Assembly: GCA_937141995.1 (NCBI GenBank)
Contig: CAKZQX010001076.1
Coordinates: 1-15,608 of the forward strand
Reading direction: 5' to 3'
DNA: 15,608 bases
Origin: an uncultured Chloroflexaceae bacterium
GTDB taxonomy: Bacteria; Chloroflexota; Chloroflexia; Chloroflexales; Chloroflexaceae
In this document: positions 7,491 through 13,769 of the stretch, piece after piece
Layout of the letters: each line of letters opens with the position of its first letter
Position numbering within the stretch: the stretch's first letter is position 1
Program-made: the position numbers and the translations under genes
Notes under the pieces: generated by a model
What the model was told of the DNA's origin: nothing
Database searches by the model: none
The model's input: the letters and a program-made list of their open reading frames with translations, nothing else

Positions 7491-7535
7491 CTTTACCCCA
7501 GAAAGTTGCTCTCAGAGCAACTTTCTGGGGTAAAG
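7491..7535. repeat. Perfect 45-base palindrome
   Basis: Positions 7491-7512 and 7514-7535 are perfect reverse complements (22 bp) around a single central C at 7513. The sequence opens with CTTTACCCCAGAAAGTTGC. In RNA it would form a very long stem with a tiny loop; in DNA it could extrude as a cruciform. It lies 216 bases after the glycosyltransferase stop. It may act as a transcription end in either direction, though no clear T-run follows on the plus strand. Confidence 0.85.
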
Positions 7536-7547
7536 ATGGTCCGACAT

Positions 7548-7578
7548 AAGTGGTTCTCCGAACCACTTTCTTTTCTGC
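7548..7578 (+). terminator. Hairpin with T-rich tail, terminator-like
   Basis: AAGTGGTTC at 7548-7556 pairs perfectly with GAACCACTT at 7560-7568 around a 3-base loop, followed by TCTTTTCTG. This is compatible with rho-independent termination of the glycosyltransferase transcript, although the stem is only 4 of 9 GC and sits 273 bases after the stop codon. Its 21 bases match the core of the preceding palindrome at 16 positions. Confidence 0.5.
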
Positions 7579-7725
7579 AAATCTACAGATGTCGGGTTCC
7601 GCCCTACCGGAGGTGGAACGACCTGTCGGTTCCGGAATCGCGGAGCGCGTGTCGATGACAGGATATGCCGCATATGCGCGGTTTGTGCGGAACCCGGGCT
7701 TGTGAGGTTCTCTGCTTAAAAAAAG

Positions 7726-7754
7726 TTGAAATTTTTATCCGCCCATGCTATTAT
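7726..7754 (+). promoter_or_regulatory. Strong sigma-70-type promoter of the mmd operon
   Basis: TTGAAA at 7726-7731 and TATTAT at 7749-7754 each match the consensus at 5 of 6 positions and are spaced by exactly 17 bases, with an A-tract just upstream (7718-7724). Transcription should begin near 7761, leaving a leader of about 180 bases before the alpha subunit start. This is the best promoter match in the window. Confidence 0.75.
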
Positions 7755-7760
7755 GCGCAC

Positions 7761-7941
7761 TACAATCGGACTGCATACCATACCACCTCAAATTGTGCGC
7801 CTCTAGCTGGCCTCGGTGCAGGGTGCCTGAGATTTGTGTTTTCTACCGTCGGATGGTCAATAACTACGCGGCCGGACACCCACCGGGTCTTGTTGCGATT
7901 GTAGGGATTAAGTATTTAGTTCCAGACAGGCAGGTACAGCT
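7761..7941 (+). promoter_or_regulatory. Long 5' leader of the mmd operon
   Basis: About 180 transcribed but untranslated bases precede mmdA. GCGCAC near 7755-7760 could pair with GTGCGC near 7795-7800, and a CTCGG...CTGAG stretch at 7812-7831 could fold. No known riboswitch consensus was recognised. The ribosome site is a modest AGG seven bases before the ATG. Confidence 0.35.
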
Positions 7942-9495
7942 ATGGCAATGACAACCAAGGAGAAGCTCGAACGCTTGCGTCAGACGAAAGCTCGCCTCGC
8001 AGCGGGTGGGGGTGACAAGCGTATCGCCAAACAGCACGACCTTGGCAAGCTCACAGCGCGTGAGCGGATCGCGCTGCTGTTCGACCCGGAGACGATTCAG
8101 GAGATGTTTCTCTTTGCGCAGCATCGCAATGTCAACTTTGGGATGATGGGCAAGGAGATGCCCGGCGATGGAGTTGTGACGGGCGTTGGAGCGGTTGGTG
8201 GGCGGCAGGCCTTTTTTGCCTCCCAGGATTTTACTGTTTCTGGTGGATCAGTCGGCGAGATGCATGCCGATAAAATTTGCCAGACGATGGAAATGGCGCT
8301 AAAATCCGGTGCGCCGCTGGTGTTTATCAATGATAGTGGTGGGGCGCGCATCCAGGAGGGGATTGATGCGCTGAGTGGCTATGGGCGGATCTTCTACCGC
8401 CATGTGCTGCTCTCCGGTGTGGTGCCGCAGATCTCGATTATCGCCGGTCCTTGTGCCGGTGGGGCCGCCTACTCGCCCGCGCTGATGGATTTTATCATTA
8501 TGGTTGAGGGCACCGGTGAACTCTTTATTACTGGTCCCCAGGTGATCAAGCAGGTGACGGGTGAGGATATCTCGGCGGCGGACCTCGGTGGTGTGTTTGC
8601 GCAGATGAGTAGTGGTGTGGTACATCTGATGGCCAAGGACGATCAGGATGCCCTCCGGCTCTGCCAGAAGTTGCTCTCGTTCTTGCCCTCGAACAACCTG
8701 GAAGATCCGCCGGACTTTGGGGGTGGGGAACTGGTGTTTGCCCCCGACGCCTACCTGGATCGGGTGATCCCGGATAATCCTCGTGATCCGTACGATATCA
8801 AGGATATTATTCTGCGGGTGGTAGACGATGGCGATTTCCTGGAGATTCAGGATCACTTTGCCCTGAATGCGGTGGTCGGGTTTGCCCGAATCAATGGTCG
8901 GACTGTCGGTGTTGTCGCCAACCAGCCCGCAGTAATGGCCGGGGTGCTGGATATCGACTCCTCCGATAAGATCTCGCGGCATGTGCGTTTCTGCAATGCC
9001 TTTAACATTCCGCTGGTGACGTTTGTCGATGTGCCCGGATTTATGCCGGGTATTCAGCAGGAGCGCGGCGGTATTATTCGCCACGGAGCGAAAATGCTCT
9101 TCTCTTACTCGGCGGCGACCGTGCCCAAGATTACGGTGCTGTTACGTAAAGCGTACGGCGGCGCGTATCTGGCAATGTGTGGCAAGGATCTGGGTAGCGA
9201 TCGGGTGGCGGCCTGGCCCACGGCCGAGGTGGCGGTGATGGGGCCGGAAGGGGCGGTCAATATCGTCTACCGCGATCAAATTAAGAGTGCGGAAGATCCC
9301 AAAGCCGCGCGTGAGAAGTTTATCAATGAGTATCGCGAGCAGTTTGCCAATCCCTTCGTGGGTGGGTCGCGCAACCTGATCGACGATATTATTGAACCGA
9401 AGGATACCCGGCGCTATCTCAGCCTGGCTCTGGAATCCTTGCGTACGAAGCGTGACATCCGGCCACAGAAGAAGCATGGCCTGATTCCAATGTAG
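7942..9495 (+). CDS. mmdA: Methylmalonyl-CoA decarboxylase alpha subunit (carboxyltransferase)
   Basis: A 517-residue acyl-CoA carboxyltransferase with two crotonase-like halves. The N half carries INDSGGARIQEG (129-140) and GPCAGGAAYSPAL (169-181), glycine-rich loops forming oxyanion holes for the CoA ester or biotin. The C half has FVDVPGFMPG (361-370) and RKAYGGAYLAM (402-412). The C-terminal end KKHGLIPM is typical of MmdA/PccB. It transfers the carboxyl group of (S)-methylmalonyl-CoA to biotin on the gamma subunit. By itself it could be a propionyl-CoA carboxylase beta chain, but the genes after it encode membrane decarboxylase subunits and no biotin carboxylase is present, which favours a decarboxylase. 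Glutaconyl-CoA decarboxylase alpha is longer (near 590 residues). Start ATG 7942 has AGG seven bases upstream; ATG 7948 is an alternative. The next gene begins 16 bases after the stop. Confidence 0.88.
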   Translation: MAMTTKEKLERLRQTKARLAAGGGDKRIAKQHDLGKLTARERIALLFDPETIQEMFLFAQHRNVNFGMMGKEMPGDGVVTGVGAVGGRQAFFASQDFTVSGGSVGEMHADKICQTMEMALKSGAPLVFINDSGGARIQEGIDALSGYGRIFYRHVLLSGVVPQISIIAGPCAGGAAYSPALMDFIIMVEGTGELFITGPQVIKQVTGEDISAADLGGVFAQMSSGVVHLMAKDDQDALRLCQKLLSFLPSNNLEDPPDFGGGELVFAPDAYLDRVIPDNPRDPYDIKDIILRVVDDGDFLEIQDHFALNAVVGFARINGRTVGVVANQPAVMAGVLDIDSSDKISRHVRFCNAFNIPLVTFVDVPGFMPGIQQERGGIIRHGAKMLFSYSAATVPKITVLLRKAYGGAYLAMCGKDLGSDRVAAWPTAEVAVMGPEGAVNIVYRDQIKSAEDPKAAREKFINEYREQFANPFVGGSRNLIDDIIEPKDTRRYLSLALESLRTKRDIRPQKKHGLIPM

Positions 9496-9511
9496 CGACG
9501 GGAGGGAAGCA

Positions 9512-9871
9512 ATGGTCGGTGAAGCTCTGATTATTGCGCTGCAACTGATGGTTATCGGGATGGGGGTGGTGTTTACCGCGCTGGCGCTGCTGGTGGTGTT
9601 TCTGACCGCCTTTAAACGGATAGACGTAGGAATGTCGAAGCCTAAGCCGGAAGCGATTCCGACGTCTGCGCCGAGCGCACAACCGTCAAGCCGGCCATCG
9701 GCTTATGGTATTCCACCGGAAGAAGTTGCGGTTATTTCAGCAGCGGTGACCGCCGCGATCACGCGCCGAATTCAGGTGAAGCGCATTCGTTACCTGGGCA
9801 ATGTGCCCGAAACGGCCTGGTCACGTCAGGGCCGTGTGACGATTATGGCATCGCACGTTACGAAACGCTAA
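9512..9871 (+). CDS. mmdD: Sodium-pump decarboxylase delta subunit (OadG/MmdD family)
   Basis: A 119-residue small subunit. Residues 5-33 form one membrane helix (starting ALIIALQLMVIGMGVVF). A flexible Pro/Ser/Ala linker covers about 42-66. The C-terminal cytoplasmic segment (67-119) has PPEEVAVISAAVTAAI, then RRIQVKRIRYL and QGRVTIM. In the OadG/MmdD family the helix anchors the complex and the C-terminal part binds the carboxyltransferase subunit, so it bridges soluble alpha and membrane beta. The ATG at 9512 follows GGGAGG closely and lies 16 bases after mmdA. Its last 55 codons and its 3' spacer have been duplicated to give the next gene. Confidence 0.85.
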   Translation: MVGEALIIALQLMVIGMGVVFTALALLVVFLTAFKRIDVGMSKPKPEAIPTSAPSAQPSSRPSAYGIPPEEVAVISAAVTAAITRRIQVKRIRYLGNVPETAWSRQGRVTIMASHVTKR

Positions 9872-9992
9872 AACACAACAATTATTGATTGCCAGGCATG
9901 CCCGGTTGACCGTTTCACGCCGTGTGTTGGTATTGGCAGTTGGGGCGTAGCATGGCTACGCCCCTGGTGTGACGGTGGATGCAGTAATGAGG
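9704..9992 (+). repeat. Tandem duplication unit, copy 1 (3' half of mmdD plus spacer)
   Basis: DNA from about 9704 (codon 65 of mmdD) through the spacer to about 9992 is similar to 10056-10353. Shared blocks outside the coding part include CAGGCATG(C/T)CCGG(T/C)TGA, TTTCACGCCGTGTGT, the GGCGTAGC...TACGCCC hairpin, and GACGGTG(G/A)ATGCA. Retention of similarity in non-coding DNA shows that this is a segmental tandem duplication with a period of about 350-360 bases. Confidence 0.85.
9942..9964 (+). repeat. Perfect intercistronic hairpin between mmdD and mmdE
   Basis: GGGGCGTAGC at 9942-9951 pairs perfectly with GCTACGCCCC at 9955-9964 around a 3-base loop. No T-run follows, so readthrough into mmdE is expected. 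Stem-loops of this sort between cistrons often protect upstream mRNA or set subunit ratios. Confidence 0.7.
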
Positions 9993-10028
9993 CTATTGTA
10001 AGGTGATGTCTGGTGCCGGAGGACAAAG

Positions 10029-10229
10029 ATGAACAGCAGCGAATATTCGCTAGACGATGGCGTTCCTCCAGATGTTGTCGCTGTTATTTCTGCAACGGTA
10101 GCAACAACAATGAAACGCCAGGTCCGTGTCAAGCGCATCCGCTACCTGAGAACGCCCACCGAACCTGTACCTTTATGGGCGTTTCAGGGCCGCGTGACGA
10201 TTATGACATCACGTTTTAGCAAACGCTAA
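10029..10229 (+). CDS. mmdE: Epsilon-like small subunit of the sodium-pump decarboxylase
   Basis: A 66-residue soluble protein with no membrane helix. Residues of about 12-66 align with the C-terminal domain of the delta subunit just upstream: VPPDVVAVISATVA against IPPEEVAVISAAVT, then VKRIRYL identical in both and QGRVTIM identical in both. In Veillonella parvula methylmalonyl-CoA decarboxylase, the small epsilon subunit is known to be homologous to the C-terminal part of delta and to stabilise the complex; this gene fits that role. A GGAGG six bases before the ATG and loss of the membrane helix without frame disruption argue that it is a functional gene, not debris. It lies 157 bases after mmdD and 131 before mmdC. 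Confidence is high that it is a delta-domain paralogue, somewhat lower that it is a working epsilon subunit. Confidence 0.8.
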   Translation: MNSSEYSLDDGVPPDVVAVISATVATTMKRQVRVKRIRYLRTPTEPVPLWAFQGRVTIMTSRFSKR

Positions 10230-10353
10230 ACGGCACCGGCTGTCAGGCATGTCCGGCTGATTTGGTTTCACGCCGTGTGTCGATTCCATGCCGAGGAAAT
10301 GTCGGGCGTAGCCCGGTTACGCCCCAGGTGCGACGGTGAATGCAAAAATGAGG
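10056..10353 (+). repeat. Tandem duplication unit, copy 2 (mmdE plus spacer)
   Basis: Second copy of the unit at 9704-9992. The coding part has diverged mostly at third positions while the spacer keeps recognisable blocks such as TTTCACGCCGTGTGT. The short N-terminal part of mmdE before 10056 has no match to the mmdD linker, so a new start was gained at the junction. Confidence 0.85.
10304..10324 (+). repeat. Intercistronic hairpin between mmdE and mmdC
   Basis: GGGCGTA at 10304-10310 pairs with TACGCCC at 10318-10324 around a 7-base loop. It is the duplicate of the hairpin at 9942-9964, with a shorter stem. No terminator T-run follows. Confidence 0.6.
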
Positions 10354-10360
10354 AGGTACA

Positions 10361-10795
10361 GTGAAGAAGTTACGCGTGACGGTCAATGGAGTGAGCTACG
10401 AAGTCGATGTTGAGGTACTTGAGGACGAAGACGATATCGGGGCCGGGTATGGGTTTCCGTCGTCAACGTCGGCACCGCCGGCAGCCCGTGTACCGACCGG
10501 GGGGAATGCCGGGGGGGCGGCCCCCGCACCCGCACCGGCAAAGGCGGCGGCACCAACGGCGTCACCTTCGACCGGCGATGATAAGAATGTCTTGACCTCG
10601 CCGATTGCCGGTGTGATTGTTGAGGTCAAGGTTAAGGCTGGTGACTCGGTCAGTGAGAATGACTCGGTAGTGATCATCGAAGCAATGAAGATGAATACCA
10701 ATGTGAGTTCCCCGGTTTCCGGCAAGGTTAAGGAAGTGCGTGTTAGCTCCGGGGACGCAGTACAGCAGGGTCAGGTCTTGTTGACATTCGAGTAG
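10361..10795 (+). CDS. mmdC: Biotin carboxyl carrier subunit (gamma) of the decarboxylase
   Basis: A 144-residue biotin carrier. Residues 1-24 form a short beta-rich start (KKLRVTVNGVSYEVDVEVLE) found in carriers of this type. Residues of about 30-72 are an Ala/Pro/Gly-rich swinging linker, and 76-144 form the biotinyl domain with EAMKM at 107-111, so Lys110 is the predicted biotinylation site. It carries CO2 as carboxybiotin from the alpha active site to the beta membrane subunit. The start is GTG at 10361, directly behind AGGAGG. An ATG at 10348 is out of frame. The stop lies 15 bases before mmdB, showing tight operon packing. Confidence 0.9.
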   Translation: MKKLRVTVNGVSYEVDVEVLEDEDDIGAGYGFPSSTSAPPAARVPTGGNAGGAAPAPAPAKAAAPTASPSTGDDKNVLTSPIAGVIVEVKVKAGDSVSENDSVVIIEAMKMNTNVSSPVSGKVKEVRVSSGDAVQQGQVLLTFE

Positions 10796-10810
10796 AACAG
10801 GAGGCGGTAC

Positions 10811-12049
10811 GTGGGGCAAACCCTGGAAGCCCTTTTGGATTATCTCCGTGGCACCGGGTTCTACCTGATTTTTCAGAATCCCGGCAGTCTGATTATGATC
10901 CTGGCCGGCTGTTTCTTTATCTACCTGGCGGTTGTGCGGCAGTTTGAGCCGTTATTGTTGGTGCCGATCGGGTTCGGAGTGATCGTCGGCAATATTCCGT
11001 TTGCGGTTGAGGAAGGGATTGTCGGGCCGGGGATTTACGAAGAAGGCAGTGTACTCAATTATCTGTACTTTGGGGTGACATCAGGCGTCTATCCGCCGTT
11101 GATTTTCCTGGGTATCGGGGCCATGACCGATTTCTCAAGCCTGTTGTCCCAACCCCGGTTAATGTTGCTCGGCGCGGCGGCCCAGTTTGGGGTCTTTGTA
11201 ACTCTCTTTGGCGCAATATTGTTGGGGCCGCTGTTTGGTCTGCAGAGTGATCCGGCTGCGGATGGTGCGGAGTCGCTGGCACGCCTGGTACGGGCAGCCG
11301 CCAGTATTGCCATTATCGGTGGGGCGGATGGTCCAACCGCGATCTTTCTAACCTCGCGGTTAGCCCCCGATCTGCTCGGCGCGATTGCGGTTTCGGCGTA
11401 TTCGTACATGGCGCTGGTGCCGGTGATTCAGCCACCGATTATGCGTCTGTTGACATCGAAGGAAGAGCGGGTTATTCGGATGAAAATGCCGCCGCCGGCA
11501 TCCCGGTTCCAGCGGGTGATTTTTCCGATTGTCGGCTTGATTATCACGGTGTTTATGGCAACTGACGCGCTACCGCTCCTGGGGATGCTCTTTTTGGGCA
11601 ACCTGTTAAAAGAGAGTGGTGTCACCGAGCGTCTGGCACGTACGGCGCGGAGCCAGTTTATCGATGCCGTAACGATTCTGCTGGGCTTTACGGTGGGGGC
11701 CAGCACGCAGGCCGACCGCTTCCTGACGCCGCGGTCGATTATTATCTTTGTCATGGGCGCGTTTGCGTTTGCCTTTGCCAGTGCTGTCGGTGTGCTCTTT
11801 GCCAAGCTGATGAATCTGTTCCTCAAGGAAGGGGACAAAATTAATCCGCTGATTGGTTCGGCGGGAGTGTCGGCAGTACCGCATGCGGCACGTACGTCGC
11901 ATGTGGTTGGTCAGCAGGAAGACCCCCAGAATTTCCTGATTATGCAGGCGATGGCACCGAATGTTGCCGGTGTCATTGGCTCGGCGATTGCCGCCGGTGT
12001 GCTGCTGCAAGGTGTTATTGCGAACTTTGGTCCGGCGGTTGGAATATAA
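10811..12049 (+). CDS. mmdB: Sodium-pumping decarboxylase beta subunit (OadB/GcdB/MmdB family)
   Basis: A 412-residue polytopic membrane protein of the beta family that decarboxylates carboxybiotin and couples this to Na+ export. Conserved elements are GIGAMTDFSSLL (101-112), the motif IIGGADGPTAIF (168-179) whose Asp173 corresponds to the Asp essential for Na+ transport in Klebsiella OadB (Asp203), FTVGASTQADRFL (293-305), and the C-terminal MAPNVAGVIGSAIAAG (381-396). All are present, so the pump should be active. Alternating hydrophobic stretches cover most of the length. The start is GTG at 10811 with AGGAGG six bases upstream; a GTG start is shared with mmdC. It is the last gene of the operon, followed 63 bases after the stop by a strong stem-loop. 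Length is close to the family norm. Confidence 0.92.
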   Translation: MGQTLEALLDYLRGTGFYLIFQNPGSLIMILAGCFFIYLAVVRQFEPLLLVPIGFGVIVGNIPFAVEEGIVGPGIYEEGSVLNYLYFGVTSGVYPPLIFLGIGAMTDFSSLLSQPRLMLLGAAAQFGVFVTLFGAILLGPLFGLQSDPAADGAESLARLVRAAASIAIIGGADGPTAIFLTSRLAPDLLGAIAVSAYSYMALVPVIQPPIMRLLTSKEERVIRMKMPPPASRFQRVIFPIVGLIITVFMATDALPLLGMLFLGNLLKESGVTERLARTARSQFIDAVTILLGFTVGASTQADRFLTPRSIIIFVMGAFAFAFASAVGVLFAKLMNLFLKEGDKINPLIGSAGVSAVPHAARTSHVVGQQEDPQNFLIMQAMAPNVAGVIGSAIAAGVLLQGVIANFGPAVGI

Positions 12050-12112
12050 TAACATTGCTGTTCGTGTCGGTTTGCTGAAGGAAGCTTCCGGTGGAATGCA
12101 CGAAAGACGTAG

Positions 12113-12162
12113 CGCGGGGAGGAGCGAAAGATGTTTCGCTCCTCCCCGCGTTGTTGGTGTTG
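12113..12162 (+). terminator. Strong stem-loop ending the mmd operon
   Basis: A 17-bp perfect GC-rich stem (12113-12129 with 12134-12150) around a 4-base loop (GATG), followed by TTGTTGGTGTTG. It lies 63 bases after the mmdB stop. The U-tail is interrupted, but the stem is strong enough to stop polymerase. It also lies downstream of the leftward sortase gene and could terminate it too. Confidence 0.78.
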
Positions 12163-12290
12163 ATCGATCGTGCGCTGTTTCGGAAACCGGGTTCTACCAG
12201 GACGGAATGCGGATGCGCAGAAGCGCGTCCCTACCGAAAATGACATCCTCCATCTGCGCAGAGTTGTCGCCGGTCCCCTCTTCCCTGATC

Positions 12291-13391
12291 CTACCGGATC
12301 GTCCAGGCGCTCTCTTCCTGATGTAGGGATTCGGCCAGGTCTGCGCCATAGGGTGTGGCGCGAACAATGACGCGTTGCGTGAACTTATTCGGGCCGGTGG
12401 CAGGCCAGCAGGTAATCAGCGTAACTACCTCGTCCTCCGACGGCTCCATGTAGCGGGCATTGGCCGCGCGCTGTTCGGGGGGGGCGTTCTCCTCATCCAC
12501 CACCAGGCGCTCCTGCACGACATAGCGGTACTGCTGACCATCACTATAGATAGTCACCGGGTCGCCGGGATGCACATAAAACAGGTCACGAAACACCTGC
12601 CCATATCCGCCGACATGCCCGGCCATCACGATATTGCTGTTCTCGCCAGGATTGGCCGAGCCCTTGTGATGCCCAACCGCATACTCGGCAACATCCCAGA
12701 TTGCTACCGAGCCATTTGCCTGCTCCTGGATGGTCCAGCCAACTTCAACTACCTTGTAGTCAATCGCAACCGTTGGAATAACCAGGCGGCTGATCGTAGA
12801 GACATGCGCGGCCTGTTCTGCATTGGGAACGCGGCTGGATACCTGACCGCCGATGTTGAGGACCGGCGCACTGAAGGCGACCGATTCGGCGGCTTGAACC
12901 GGCGCACGCGTGTCCACGGTGTCTGTTATGAGGGGCAGATCATTATCGCCCCGGGCCGCCTGCCGATTATACTCAATCTGGGCATACACTCCCCCGACGT
13001 AGAGCAGCAGGTATGCTCCGGCAAGGAGCAAGAGATTGCCCAGCGTCCAGGTGATCCGCGCGCGGAGCGGTGGAAGCTGTGCGTCTGCCTGCGGCTTTCG
13101 GGCCGGCTTTTTGCGCTTGCGCACCCAGCGGATGAGTGGAGCGGGCGCACTGCCGCCGATAGCAGATATTACGCTGCCCGCAGTTGCCTGCATATCAGTA
13201 TCGGTTGTGTGCGCGGTCTCTATCGTCGCGGAGCCGCCGATTGCTTTATTCCAGGCTGGAGTATCGTGTAGTTCATGTTGCCGCATAGTATCTCCCGGTT
13301 GCGTGCGCGAAGGCAGATCAGCCTGCTCAAAAAGTAAATGCTTGAGATAGGCGCGCTGATCATCAGTAGAGCTAAAACGCGTTGAGTCCAT
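12291..13391 (-). CDS. Sortase-family transpeptidase with long cytoplasmic N-terminus
   Basis: A 366-residue membrane-anchored sortase. Residues 1-110 are hydrophilic and predicted cytoplasmic, ending in a basic cluster (RWVRKRKKPARK) that fits the positive-inside rule. One membrane helix spans about 115-138. The sortase fold covers about 200-352: catalytic His259 in NIVMAGHVGG, Cys328 in VTLITCWP and Arg340 in FTQRVIVRA, so all three catalytic residues are present. Sortases cleave a sorting signal and join surface proteins to the cell wall or to each other. No LPxTG-type substrate lies in the window. The ATG at 13391 is chosen for its upstream GGAG; a TTG at 13418 is possible but less likely. 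The gene is divergent from the YceI lipoprotein. The class (D or E) cannot be fixed by eye. Confidence 0.88.
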   Translation of the reverse strand: MDSTRFSSTDDQRAYLKHLLFEQADLPSRTQPGDTMRQHELHDTPAWNKAIGGSATIETAHTTDTDMQATAGSVISAIGGSAPAPLIRWVRKRKKPARKPQADAQLPPLRARITWTLGNLLLLAGAYLLLYVGGVYAQIEYNRQAARGDNDLPLITDTVDTRAPVQAAESVAFSAPVLNIGGQVSSRVPNAEQAAHVSTISRLVIPTVAIDYKVVEVGWTIQEQANGSVAIWDVAEYAVGHHKGSANPGENSNIVMAGHVGGYGQVFRDLFYVHPGDPVTIYSDGQQYRYVVQERLVVDEENAPPEQRAANARYMEPSEDEVVTLITCWPATGPNKFTQRVIVRATPYGADLAESLHQEESAWTIR

Positions 13392-13769
13392 TCCAGGGTT
13401 CTCCGAACATAAGCTCAATCCCCATGTAACCGGTCGCGTGTATTTCCCGTATCGAACATATGACAGCGGTGGGAGGTCTACACCGACAGGTTTGGACGAA
13501 CAGATTGTAATGATCTATACGCTGGTGTAGTTCGTCTGCTACGGACTATTGCACAAAACGTGCCGCACAATTGGTGAATGTGACGTGTGGCTGCGCGCCG
13601 GACAGTCCACCGCACATCAGTATAGCATGCCCCCACGGCGAATACCATCGGCAGAGCGGTATCATCGGCCACTTCTCATCAACTCTTTAGTTGACTCTCC
13701 CCGACCTTCATCGTACGCTATCATAGTGTAAGTGTGTGTAAGCATAGCAGAAACAGAGGAGGGATTCCT
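13392..13769. other. Divergent intergenic region between sortase and YceI lipoprotein
   Basis: A 378-base region with no credible gene. On the minus strand TACAAT (13509-13504) is a possible -10 for the sortase, with a poor -35 (ACTACA) 17 bases upstream. CTACACC (13478-13484) and GACGAAC (13495-13501) are both complementary to the overlapping stretch 13524-13536, so two mutually exclusive pairings exist. On the plus strand a candidate promoter for the lipoprotein lies at 13691-13719. Confidence 0.45.
13691..13719 (+). promoter_or_regulatory. Candidate promoter of the YceI lipoprotein
   Basis: TTGACT at 13691-13696 (5 of 6 to consensus) is followed after 17 bases by TACGCT at 13714-13719 (3 of 6). 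A better -10, TATCAT at 13719-13724, would be spaced by 22 bases. The leader would be about 45 bases with the ribosome site GAGGAGGG. Confidence 0.38.

Larger units (their letters stand above)
7276..7941. other. Gene-free region with a chain of hairpins and the mmd promoter
   Basis: This 666-base stretch has no credible protein gene. From left to right it holds a hairpin at 7310-7326 (GAGTGA/TCACTC), a 14-bp stem with one mismatch at 7335-7365, a 5-bp GC stem at 7455-7469, a perfect 45-base palindrome at 7491-7535, a related hairpin at 7548-7568 followed by a T-rich stretch, and a weaker stem at 7596-7619. Then comes an AT-rich promoter (7726-7754) and a leader of about 180 bases for the decarboxylase operon. 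Confidence 0.65.

Noticed and set aside
7811..7833. TPP-riboswitch-like string GGGTGCCTGAGA in the mmd leader
   Set aside because: The second conserved half of the TPP element (ACC...GAACCTGAT) does not follow, and the first half lacks the CGGGGTGC...GCTGAGA spacing.
7303..7904. Several 60-80 codon open frames in the gene-free region before mmdA
   Set aside because: They run through perfect palindromes and the promoter, lack ribosome sites and have no protein-like composition.
12375..13271. Long open frame opposite the sortase (298 codons)
   Set aside because: It is the mirror of a gene with intact catalytic motifs, has no ribosome site and no family resemblance.
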